From assembly GCF_013407855.1 (NCBI RefSeq), contig NZ_JACBZH010000001.1:6200001-6264000 (forward strand): DNA of 64,000 nucleotides. The letters are read 5' to 3'. The notes under the pieces are model-generated. The model did not search any database, was not told the origin of the DNA, and was given only the letters and a program-made list of their open reading frames with translations. This DNA is from Actinopolymorpha rutila. GTDB lineage: Bacteria > Actinomycetota > Actinomycetes > Propionibacteriales > Actinopolymorphaceae. The number at the start of each line of letters is the position of its first letter. Position 1 is the stretch's first letter. Positions 1 to 9,476 of this stretch are shown in pieces. A program made the position numbers and the translations under genes.

Positions 1-120
1 CCCGCTCCGACCAGGTGAGCGGGCCCCGAGGCCGGGCTCCGACTCGGCGCCTGGGTCGGCCTCGGATCGGCCGACCCGAAACCGCCCCGGCCACGTGCCC
101 TCGCGTACCATCGCCGCACC

Positions 121-906
121 ATGGAAGAGTCGGTACGACGGTCGCTGGGTCGCTCATTCGGGCGCACCGCCGCGGACTACGAACGCAGTCGTCCCGACTA
201 TCCTCAGGCCGCCGCCGACTGGCTGCTCGCCGGTCTGGACGACAGCCCACGCAGCCGTGCCGGCTGGCCCCCGACCGTCGTCGAGCTCGCCGCCGGCACC
301 GGCAAATTCACCCGGTCCCTGGTCGCCGCCGGCCACGACGACGTCATCGCGGTCGAACCTGCCCAGCCGATGCTGGACCGACTGGTCCGCGCGGTTCCCG
401 AGGCCCTCGCGGTCCGGGGAGTCGCCGAGCGCATTCCCCTCGCCGACAGCAGCGCGGACGCGGTGCTCGTCGCCCAGGCATTCCACTGGTTCGACACCGA
501 ACCCTCGCTGGCCGAGATCGCGCGGGTGCTGCGGCCCGGCGGGATGTTCGGCCTGGTGTGGAACTACCGCGACGAGTCGGTCCCCTGGGTACGCCAGCTG
601 TCCCGCCTGCTCGGCAGCGACCGGCCGCAGCCCCGGCACGCGGAGGAGCTGATCGAGAAGCTGGAGTGGAGCAGGCTGTTCACCCCGCCGAAGCGGACGA
701 CCTTCCGGATGTGGCAGCAGCTGGACCGGCAGAGTCTGGTCCGGCTGGTCGCATCCAGGTCGTACGTCTCGACGATGTCACCGGCCGACCGCGAGGAGCT
801 GCTGTTCAACGTCGGGCAGCTCTTCGACGTCACCGCCCGCCAGCCCGACGGCCTGCTGCTGCCGTACACGACGATCTGTTACCGCGCCGGTGTGCGCAAA
901 TGGTGA
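121..906 (+). CDS. Class I SAM-dependent methyltransferase
   Basis: A 261-aa soluble protein. The SAM-binding glycine loop VVELAAGTGK is at residues 53-62, followed by an acidic residue at the end of strand 2 (E79) and the RIPLADSSADAV segment with AFHWFD, typical of the Methyltransf_11/25 group. These enzymes move a methyl group from SAM to a small molecule or protein; the substrate cannot be told from sequence. The ATG at 121 gives the full Rossmann fold. It lies 25 bp upstream of a Nudix gene on the same strand and the two may be co-transcribed. A longer overlapping frame (15-935) is arginine-rich and looks like a shadow. The 120 bases before the gene show nothing recognisable. Confidence 0.85.
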   Translation: MEESVRRSLGRSFGRTAADYERSRPDYPQAAADWLLAGLDDSPRSRAGWPPTVVELAAGTGKFTRSLVAAGHDDVIAVEPAQPMLDRLVRAVPEALAVRGVAERIPLADSSADAVLVAQAFHWFDTEPSLAEIARVLRPGGMFGLVWNYRDESVPWVRQLSRLLGSDRPQPRHAEELIEKLEWSRLFTPPKRTTFRMWQQLDRQSLVRLVASRSYVSTMSPADREELLFNVGQLFDVTARQPDGLLLPYTTICYRAGVRKW

Positions 907-931
907 CGGTCCCGGGTGCGAGACTGGCTCG

Positions 932-1630
932 ATGAGCGGCAGCGGGGACCACGACGAGCCGGCAGACTCCGCCGGGCCGGCCGGGCCGGCGTCGGAGGAG
1001 CCCGGCCGGGTCCTGCACCGCTGGGCGGTCGAGCTGGCCGCGATGGCGCAGAACGGCCTGACCTACAGCTCCGACCGCTACGACATCGCGCGCTACGAAC
1101 GGCTGCGGTCCATGTCGGCCGACCTGATGGGACTGATCGGCACGCCCGACGCGGCGGAGTTCCGGGCGGCGCTGAGCGCGGAGGCCGGGCACGCCACCCC
1201 CAAGGTCGACGTACGCGGCGCGCTCTTTCGTGACGACCGGGTACTGCTGGTCCAGGAGGCCCGCGACCGCCTCTGGACGCTCCCCGGCGGCTGGGCGGAC
1301 GCGCTGGACTCCCCGTCGGACGCCGCCGAACGCGAGTTCGCCGAGGAGGCCGGCCTTCGCGTACGCGCGCACCGGCTGGCGGCGGTGCACGACGGCTCGC
1401 TCCGCAACGGCCACGCCGGCAGTCCCTGGCACACGTACAAGCTGTTCTTCCTCGTCGACCGGCTGGACGACTCACCGCCGCGGGCGGGTCTGGACGGCGA
1501 AACCGTCGACGTCGGCTTCTTCGCCCTCGACGACCTGCCCGAGCTGTCCACCGCCCGGTGCACCGCGGACCAGCTGGCGATCCTGCTCGCCCACCACCGC
1601 GACCCGAGCCTGCCCACCGACTTCGACTGA
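932..1630 (+). CDS. Nudix hydrolase with N-terminal Nudix_N-like domain
   Basis: A 232-aa protein. The first ~85 residues resemble the helical domain found before some Nudix folds (LHRWAVELAAMAQNGLTYS, then YDIARYERLRSM). The Nudix box follows, with REFAEEAGL intact, but the first Glu of the G-x5-E-x7-REUxEExGU pattern is Asp here. The catalytic core (R, E, EE, G) is present, so hydrolysis of a nucleoside-diphosphate-linked compound is likely; the substrate is unknown. I chose ATG 932 over GTG 890 because 890 lies inside the preceding methyltransferase gene and adds no conserved sequence. Confidence 0.85.
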   Translation: MSGSGDHDEPADSAGPAGPASEEPGRVLHRWAVELAAMAQNGLTYSSDRYDIARYERLRSMSADLMGLIGTPDAAEFRAALSAEAGHATPKVDVRGALFRDDRVLLVQEARDRLWTLPGGWADALDSPSDAAEREFAEEAGLRVRAHRLAAVHDGSLRNGHAGSPWHTYKLFFLVDRLDDSPPRAGLDGETVDVGFFALDDLPELSTARCTADQLAILLAHHRDPSLPTDFD

Positions 1631-1765
1631 TCCGGCGGCGCAGCCCGCGACCTCGGCGTACCCACTCCGTACGACGGCCTCAGTTTGCCGTTCCGTGAGC
1701 GCCACTTGACGAAAACACTTCCGGCGCGCCGCCGACACCTCTACGGTTGGCCTCCAACGAAGTCA

Positions 1766-1799
1766 CGGTGCGACACCGGCACGTGTCGGTGAGGCACCG
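1766..1799. promoter_or_regulatory. Twin palindromes upstream of acetate-transport genes
   Basis: Two copies of CGGTG-N3-CACCG (1766-1778 and 1787-1799) start exactly 21 bp apart, two helical turns. Between them lies a further dyad CGACAC-N6-GTGTCG (1771-1788). The block sits 63-97 bp upstream of the DUF485 gene start, in a 232-bp intergenic region. It could be a pair of operator sites for a dimeric regulator or two small RNA hairpins in the leader. Which regulator binds is unknown. Confidence 0.4.
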
Positions 1800-1862
1800 C
1801 CACAACGTCGGACGCGGCGGCCCGTCGGTGCACGGGCGCCGCACACAGCGGAGGTGGGCAGC

Positions 1863-2255
1863 GTGGCCGGACCCGACGCGAGACCTGAGCCGAAACCCGA
1901 TCCGGGGACCGGAGCGACCGTCGCGAACCACAGCGCGTACGCGGAGATCGCGCGCAGCGAGGAGTTCGGCCGGCTGCGCCGGCGCCACCGCGGGTTCGCG
2001 TTCCCATGGACCATCGCCTTCCTGGCCTGGTACCTCCTCTACGTCCTGTGCGCCAACTGGGCACCCGGGCTGATGAGCACCAAGGTGGCCGGCAACGTCA
2101 ACGTCGCACTGGTGTGGGGGCTGTTGCAGTTCCTGTCCACGTTCGTGATCGCGTTCCTCTACAGCCGGCACGCGCGCCGCCATCTCGACCCGGTGGCCGG
2201 AGAGCTCAACGACCGGTTCGAGAGCACCCGCACCCAGCCGGGAGCCGCACGATGA
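1863..2255 (+). CDS. DUF485 small membrane protein
   Basis: A 130-aa protein with two hydrophobic helices (about FPWTIAFLAWYLLYVLCANW and VALVWGLLQFLSTFVIAFLY), the DUF485 architecture. Proteins of this family (YjcH in E. coli) are encoded directly before ActP-type acetate symporters and are thought to support them. The next gene here is such a symporter, overlapping by 4 bp (ATGA), so the two are translationally coupled. Start choice: GTG 1863 lies 8 nt after a GGAGG (1850-1854); the GTG at 1854 overlaps that ribosome-binding site and is unlikely. Confidence 0.88.
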   Translation: MAGPDARPEPKPDPGTGATVANHSAYAEIARSEEFGRLRRRHRGFAFPWTIAFLAWYLLYVLCANWAPGLMSTKVAGNVNVALVWGLLQFLSTFVIAFLYSRHARRHLDPVAGELNDRFESTRTQPGAAR

Positions 2256-3943
2256 GCGGCCTGCTGACGTCGGCCCAGGTGACGGCCGCACAGGTGACGG
2301 CGGCACCGGTCCCGTCCTCCGACCACCGCACCCTGACGATCGTGCTGTTCCTCGTCGTCGTGGCGATCACGTTGTACGTCACGCTGGTGGCCAGCCGGCA
2401 GAACCGCACCGCCGCCGACTACTACGCCGCCGGCCGGTCCTTCTCCGGCTTCCAGAACGGCATGGCGATCTCCGGCGACTACATGTCGGCCGCGTCGTTC
2501 CTCGGCATCTCCGGTGCGATCGCACTGTCGGGCTACGACGGCTTTCTCTACTCCATCGGGTTCCTCGTGGCGTGGCTGGTCGCGCTGATGCTGGTGGCCG
2601 AGCTGCTGCGCAACTCCGGACGGTTCACCCTCGCCGACCAGCTCGCCTACCGCATGCGGCAGCGACCCGTACGCACCGCCGCCGCGGTGTCCACGCTCGG
2701 CGTCTCGATCTTCTACCTGCTGGCGCAGATGGTCGGTGCGGGCTCCCTGGTCGCCCTGCTGCTCGGCATCAGCAGCGACACCGCCAAGAACATCACCATC
2801 GCCCTCGTGGGCGCGCTGATGATCTTCTACGTCACGGTCGGCGGCATGAAGGGCACCACCTGGGTGCAGATCGTCAAGGCCGTCCTGCTCATGGGCGGCA
2901 CGTTGCTGGTCACGGGCATCGTGTTGTGGAAGTTCGGCTTCAACCTCTCCGACCTGCTGGGCACGGCCGCGGACCGCAGCGGCAAGGGGCAGGCGTTCAT
3001 CGAACCCGGGCTGAAGTACGGCAAGACGCTCACCTCCAAGATCGACTTCCTGTCCCTCGGCCTGGCCCTCGTCCTCGGCACCGCCGGTCTGCCGCACATC
3101 CTGATCCGCTTCTACACCGTGCCGACCTCGCGCGCGGCGCGGTCCTCGGTGCAGTGGGCGATCGGCATCATCGGCGTCTTCTACCTGATGACGCTGGTGC
3201 TCGGCTTCGGCGCGGCGGCCATGCTCGACACCGGCCCGGACTCCCAGGTGGCAGCGACCGCCGGCAACGTCGCCGCCCCGCTGCTCGCGGAGGCGGCCGG
3301 CGGCGGCGCCGGCACGACCGGCGGCGCGGTGCTGCTGGCGTTGATCGCCGCGGTGGCGTTCGCCACGATCCTCGCGGTGGTGGCCGGCCTGACGCTCACC
3401 TCGGCGTCGTCGTTCGCCCACGACATCTACGCGCACGTGTTAAGGCGCGGTCAGGCGTCCGAACGCCAGGAGGTGCGGGTCGCCCGGATGGCCGCGATCC
3501 TGATCGGCGCGGTGGCGATCGTGCTGGCGATCCCGGCACAGCGGCTGAACGTCGCGTTCCTGGTGGCGCTGGCGTTCGCGGTGGCGGCCTCGGCCAATCT
3601 TCCGGCGATCGTCTACAACCTGTTCTGGCGGCGGTTCAACACCCGGGGCGCGGTGTGGAGCATCTACGGCGGGCTGGGCAGCGCCGTCGTGCTCGTCTTC
3701 TTCTCCCCGGTGGTCTCCGGCAAGGTCGCACCCGACGGTACGAGCGCCTCGCTCTTCCCGCTGGGCGTCGACTTCGCGTGGTTCCCGCTGGAGAACCCCG
3801 GCATCGTGTCCATTCCGCTCGGCTTCCTGCTCGGCTGGGCGGGCACCATGCTGAGCAGGGACACCGACTCCGAACGCCGCTTCGACGAGTTGCAGGTCCG
3901 CGCCCTGACCGGCGCCGGGGCGGAGGTCGCGTCCGGTCGCTGA
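2252..3943 (+). CDS. actP: Cation/acetate symporter (SSS family, ActP-like)
   Basis: A 563-aa integral membrane protein of the sodium:solute symporter family with about 13 hydrophobic segments. Conserved features include the NRTAADYYAAGRSFSGFQNG region after TM1, GDYMSAASFLG, and LRMG-type loops near GLPHILIRFYTVP. The family imports short-chain monocarboxylates such as acetate with Na+ or H+. ATG 2252 overlaps the DUF485 stop. Its position upstream of acetyl-CoA synthetase supports acetate uptake feeding directly into activation. Pyruvate or propionate remain possible substrates. Confidence 0.88.
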   Translation: MSGLLTSAQVTAAQVTAAPVPSSDHRTLTIVLFLVVVAITLYVTLVASRQNRTAADYYAAGRSFSGFQNGMAISGDYMSAASFLGISGAIALSGYDGFLYSIGFLVAWLVALMLVAELLRNSGRFTLADQLAYRMRQRPVRTAAAVSTLGVSIFYLLAQMVGAGSLVALLLGISSDTAKNITIALVGALMIFYVTVGGMKGTTWVQIVKAVLLMGGTLLVTGIVLWKFGFNLSDLLGTAADRSGKGQAFIEPGLKYGKTLTSKIDFLSLGLALVLGTAGLPHILIRFYTVPTSRAARSSVQWAIGIIGVFYLMTLVLGFGAAAMLDTGPDSQVAATAGNVAAPLLAEAAGGGAGTTGGAVLLALIAAVAFATILAVVAGLTLTSASSFAHDIYAHVLRRGQASERQEVRVARMAAILIGAVAIVLAIPAQRLNVAFLVALAFAVAASANLPAIVYNLFWRRFNTRGAVWSIYGGLGSAVVLVFFSPVVSGKVAPDGTSASLFPLGVDFAWFPLENPGIVSIPLGFLLGWAGTMLSRDTDSERRFDELQVRALTGAGAEVASGR

Positions 3944-4144
3944 GCGACGCACCGTTGGACCGTCCGAGCACCGACATCGTCACGCTGCGCGCCAGCCCGG
4001 GTGGCCAGGGTGGTCTCCGGTCTGCCGGTCGGCCACGGCCGGTCCAGGCCACCGGGTGCGGACCGGGCACGCTCCCGCGGTGTCGGACTGGAGGGCTAGG
4101 GTCTAAGGACCCAGACTGCCAGCACATCTAAGAAGGGGTTGTCC

Positions 4145-6103
<1,959 letters not shown>

Positions 6104-6139
6104 GCAGGCAGGACCGAGCGGGTTCGAGCCGAGCCTGTG

Positions 6140-6190
6140 ACGACGCGGCCCTGGTGTTCCCCGAGGGGAGTACCAGGGCCGCGTCGTTTT
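6140..6190 (+). terminator. Intrinsic terminator after acs
   Basis: A perfect 16-bp inverted repeat (6140-6155 with 6172-6187). The 16-nt loop contains its own TCCCC/GGGGA mini-stem, and the 3' arm runs into TTTT. It ends the acetate operon. Confidence 0.85.
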
Positions 6191-6289
6191 CCGCCCATCA
6201 GGGCCGGACCTCACGCGGGTTCTGGTAGACCCGCAGTACGCACTACTGGCCGAACCCTCCAGCTGCCCGGCGAACTCCGGAAGGACACC

Positions 6290-7195
6290 ATGCGCGCTCT
6301 CGTCGTCGACCACTCCGCTCCCGCACATCTGCGGCTCGCCGAGGCACCCGATCCGCGACCGGCCGCCAACCAGGCGCTGGTCGAGGTACGGGCGTTCTCC
6401 CTGAACTACGGCGAGCTGGCCGGTCTGCCCAACCAGCCCGAGGGCATGGTGCCGGGCTGGGACGCCGCCGGCGTCGTGGTGGCCGCGGCCGCCGACGGGA
6501 CCGGTCCGGCGGAGGGCTCCCGGGTGGTGACGTTCGGTCCGGCCGGCGCCTGGGCGAGGCTGCGCGCGGTGGACACCACCGAGCTCGCCGTCGTACCCGA
6601 CGAGGTCGACCTGGGTACGGCGAGCGCCCTACCGGTGGCCGGCGTGACGGCGCTGCGGGCGATCCGCAGGTTCGGGTTCGTCGGGGGCGAGCGGGTCCTG
6701 GTGACCGGGGCGTCCGGCGGGGTGGGCAGGTTCGCGGTGCAGATCGCGGCGCTGGCCGGCGCACACGTGATCGCCAGTGTCGGCCGGCCCGAACGCGGCG
6801 CGGGCCTGGCCGAGCTCGGTGCCGACGAGGTGGTCGTCGGTCTGGACACGGTGGCCGGTCCGCTGCACGGGGTGGTGGACAACGTCGGCGGCCCACACCT
6901 GGTGAGGGCGTTCGGCCTGCTGGGCGAGGGCGGCTCACTGCAGTCGATCGGCGCCACCTCCGGTGAGCCGGCGGTGTTCCCGCCGTACGCCACGGTCGGC
7001 ATGCACCGCCGGTTGGAGGCGTTCACCATGGGCGGCAACCTCGCCGGAGACCTCGGCTATCTCGTCGGCCTCGCCGCCCGTGGTCGTCTCGACATCCAGG
7101 TCGGACGCCGCGGCTCGTGGGAGCAGATGGCCGAGGCGGTCGAGGCGTTGTTCGGCCGGCAGGTGGCCGGCAAGGCCGTGCTCGACGTCAGCTGA
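6290..7195 (+). CDS. Zinc-type alcohol dehydrogenase-like (MDR) oxidoreductase
   Basis: A 301-aa medium-chain dehydrogenase/reductase of the quinone-oxidoreductase type. An N-terminal GroES-like domain (SLNYGELAG, then VPGWDAAGVVV) precedes a Rossmann domain with the NADP-binding loop VLVTGASGGVGRFAVQ. No structural-zinc cysteine cluster is visible, so it should be zinc-free and NADPH-dependent. It probably reduces or oxidises a small carbonyl compound or quinone; the substrate is unknown. ATG 6290 sits 6 nt after GGAAGGA. It follows the acs terminator, so it is a separate transcription unit. Confidence 0.82.
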   Translation: MRALVVDHSAPAHLRLAEAPDPRPAANQALVEVRAFSLNYGELAGLPNQPEGMVPGWDAAGVVVAAAADGTGPAEGSRVVTFGPAGAWARLRAVDTTELAVVPDEVDLGTASALPVAGVTALRAIRRFGFVGGERVLVTGASGGVGRFAVQIAALAGAHVIASVGRPERGAGLAELGADEVVVGLDTVAGPLHGVVDNVGGPHLVRAFGLLGEGGSLQSIGATSGEPAVFPPYATVGMHRRLEAFTMGGNLAGDLGYLVGLAARGRLDIQVGRRGSWEQMAEAVEALFGRQVAGKAVLDVS

Positions 7196-7219
7196 GCGCC
7201 CAGGTCCCGGTCCGGCTCC

Positions 7220-7603
7220 TCAGGTCGGCCAGTCCAGCTGCGATTCGGGCACACCGACCGAACGTCCGTACGCCCTGGCCGCCGTCTCTCCTTCCCGATC
7301 GCCGCGGGGGTGCCGGAAGACCCGGCCGGCGTAGACGACGAACGTCTCTTCGTTCGTACGGAAGTCGACGTACCAACTGCCGGAGTCCAGCGCACGTGCG
7401 AACCGCTCCGCCAGCGCCGGCGCACGGTCGTCGGGAACCGAGAACGACAGCAATGTCCACACCACCGGCTGCCCCGCCGCGGGGTCTCCGACGGCGGCGC
7501 GGACGATCCGGTGCACGATGAGGTCGAGCCCGTCGAGCCCGTCGAGCCCGTCGAGTTCGGCGTCGGTGCGCAGGCTCTCCGCGATGAGCGTTCCCTCGGC
7601 CAT
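7220..7603 (-). CDS. Conserved hypothetical protein, 127 aa
   Basis: I do not recognise a named family. The protein is soluble, acidic and rich in Trp/Tyr/Phe near the middle (SGSWYVDFRTNEETFVVYAG), and ends in a short basic tail. The N-terminus has a DGL triplet repeated three times (codons at 7523-7558). ATG 7603 is preceded by GGAGGA. It faces the MDR gene and lies back-to-back with the kinase-like gene at 7697, so the 93 bp between them must carry both promoters. Confidence 0.6.
   Translation of the reverse strand: MAEGTLIAESLRTDAELDGLDGLDGLDLIVHRIVRAAVGDPAAGQPVVWTLLSFSVPDDRAPALAERFARALDSGSWYVDFRTNEETFVVYAGRVFRHPRGDREGETAARAYGRSVGVPESQLDWPT
7523..7558. repeat. 9-bp in-frame tandem repeat (4 units)
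   Basis: Three exact copies of GTCGAGCCC and a fourth ending in TTC. They lie inside the hypothetical gene and encode repeated Asp-Gly-Leu on the minus strand. Being a multiple of 3, copy changes would keep the frame. Confidence 0.8.
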
Positions 7604-7696
7604 GGGTCCTCCAGGTCCGTGAGCACGGCGTGCCGGCCGTACGTTAGTCCCGACCACCGACAGCGCCCGATTCCTGGCCTCTTCCTGGGGAACCCC

Positions 7697-8734
7697 GTGG
7701 ACTTCCAGCCGATCGAACGCCCTCCGGACGCCTTCCAGCAGTCGGTCACCGCCGACCAGGTCGTGGCCATGTCGCTGCGTGCCTTCGGCCCGCACGTGCA
7801 GGTCCGCGCGGGGGTCGAACTCGGCAACGGCTCGTACAACAACACCTACCGCGTCGACCTCACCGGCGATCTCGATGCAAACGTCACCGAAGGCGTCGAC
7901 GCGCATCCGCCCCAGGACCGCTCCGTGATCCTGCGCGTCGCACCCGAACCCGCCCGGCAGTTCCGCACCGAGCGCGAGTTCCTGCGCAACGAGGTCGCGA
8001 GCATCCCCCTCCTCTCCCCGATCGCCGCGCTGATGCCGAGGTTGCTCGCGGCCGACTTCAGCCACGCGGTCGTGAACCGGGACTACGTTTTCCAGTCGTT
8101 GCTGGACGGCGTACCGGCACCCCAGGGACTGGCCGCCTACCCGCGCGCGTCCTGGGCGGCCTTCTTCCGAAGCCTGGGCGCGATCACGCGGACCGTCCAC
8201 GACGTACGCGGTGAAGGCTTCGGCCCGGTCAACGGTCCGGCGTTCGCCACCTGGGCCGAGGCGTTGGCCGCCCGCCTGGCCGACCTCGCCGCCGACCTGG
8301 ACGACCTCGGCCTGGACGCCACCGACGTACGCCAGGTCGCCGAGGTAGCGGGCCGCCACCTCGGCGTGCTGAACCGGATCCGCGAGCCTCGGCTGCTGCA
8401 CGGTGACCTGTGGACGGTCAACGTGATGGTCGCGCCCGACGCGCCGGAGCCCACGATCTGCGGGGTTTTCGACTGCGACCGCACCTCCTGGGGTGATCCG
8501 GAAGCGGACTGGTCGATCCTGCTCGCGGGCCGGCGTCCGGGCACCGAGCGGGACGCGTTCTGGGATGCGTACGGACCGTTGGCGAACTCCGGCGAGGCGA
8601 GGCTGCGCCGGCTGATCTACCGGGCCTCGCATCTCGGCGCCGCGCGGCTGGAACGTCACCGGCTGGGAAACGCGGTCGGCGTCGCCGAGTCCTACGACGA
8701 GCTGCGCGAAATCCTGGCCCTGCTGACCGACTGA
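7697..8734 (+). CDS. Aminoglycoside phosphotransferase-fold (APH) family protein
   Basis: A 345-aa kinase-fold protein. The catalytic loop LLHGDLWTVNV carries the Brenner motif (H235, D237, N242). The metal-binding segment follows as GVFDCDR, where the usual DFD/DxD is represented by FDCD. The N-terminal nucleotide-binding lobe includes NGSYNNTYRVDL. The family phosphorylates small molecules (sugars, amino sugars, antibiotics), and resistance cannot be inferred from the fold alone. GTG 7697 follows GGGG by 6 nt; the frame continues upstream to 7310 but that part is antisense to the neighbouring gene and unconserved. Confidence 0.75.
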   Translation: MDFQPIERPPDAFQQSVTADQVVAMSLRAFGPHVQVRAGVELGNGSYNNTYRVDLTGDLDANVTEGVDAHPPQDRSVILRVAPEPARQFRTEREFLRNEVASIPLLSPIAALMPRLLAADFSHAVVNRDYVFQSLLDGVPAPQGLAAYPRASWAAFFRSLGAITRTVHDVRGEGFGPVNGPAFATWAEALAARLADLAADLDDLGLDATDVRQVAEVAGRHLGVLNRIREPRLLHGDLWTVNVMVAPDAPEPTICGVFDCDRTSWGDPEADWSILLAGRRPGTERDAFWDAYGPLANSGEARLRRLIYRASHLGAARLERHRLGNAVGVAESYDELREILALLTD

Positions 8735-8753
8735 CGCCCAGGCGGGATCGTCG

Positions 8754-9422
8754 TCAGTCGTCGTCGAGCTGGAAGCCCTGCCGGCGACGGACCCGATCGT
8801 GCACCCCGGCAGGCAACGCATCCGCGGCCAGCAGCCGCGGCAGCAGCTCCGGCTCCAGGGTGAGGGCACGGAACGTCAGCGCGATCGTGACGTCGTGGTC
8901 GGGCCGGTCGACGACGACCACCTCGTCACCGGCCCGCACCTGTCCGGGCGTGACCACCCGGAGGTAGGCCCCGGGCAGCGCGCCGCGAGTGAACGTCTTG
9001 ATCCAGCCGCGTTCGGCGAGCCAGCCGACGAACGTCGAGCACGGGATCCGAGGCACCGACACCTCGAGGACCGTCGAACCGATCCGCCACCGCTCGCCGA
9101 TCCGAGCGCCGTTGACGTCCACGCCGACCGTGGTGAGGTTCTCCCCGAACGAGCCGGGCCGCAACTCCCGGCCGAGCACGCCCTGCCAGTGGTCGAGATC
9201 CTCCCGGGCATAGGCGTACACCGCCTGGTCGTCGCCGCCGTGATTCTTGCGGTCGCCGATGAAGTCGCCCACCAGACCACTGCCCTGCCCGCCGTGCTTG
9301 GGACCGGGTGCGCGCACGTCGACCGGCTCGGTGACCGGCAGCTTGTCGATACCGGTGGTGCCGGTGTCCTTGTGCGGGTTGGGTGCGGGAGCCCCGACGT
9401 TGACCGAGAGAACGTGTGCCAT
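8754..9422 (-). CDS. MOSC domain protein (YiiM-like)
   Basis: A 222-aa protein with a MOSC fold: ISVN-like start (HVLSVNVG), HGGDDQAVYAYAREDLDHW, the SFGENLTT motif, and the conserved cysteine C128 in SVPRIPCSTF. MOSC domains bind a sulphur-carrying cysteine and take part in molybdenum-cofactor-linked chemistry. YiiM-type members help detoxify hydroxylated purine analogues (6-N-hydroxylaminopurine). ATG 9422 is chosen because the N-terminal strand begins there; the frame upstream is short and unconserved. It is followed on the same strand, upstream, by the FilP-like gene with a 54-bp gap. Confidence 0.85.
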   Translation of the reverse strand: MAHVLSVNVGAPAPNPHKDTGTTGIDKLPVTEPVDVRAPGPKHGGQGSGLVGDFIGDRKNHGGDDQAVYAYAREDLDHWQGVLGRELRPGSFGENLTTVGVDVNGARIGERWRIGSTVLEVSVPRIPCSTFVGWLAERGWIKTFTRGALPGAYLRVVTPGQVRAGDEVVVVDRPDHDVTIALTFRALTLEPELLPRLLAADALPAGVHDRVRRRQGFQLDDD

Positions 9423-9476
9423 CGCGGCGACCCTACCGGGCACTTGCAACCGCCTCAGGGGCTGTCCTTGGCTCGG

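Noticed and set aside
2572-4131. 519-codon plus-strand frame over actP
   Set aside because: Arg/His/Gly-rich translation with no family features, fully overlapping the well-supported actP frame; a GC-rich shadow.
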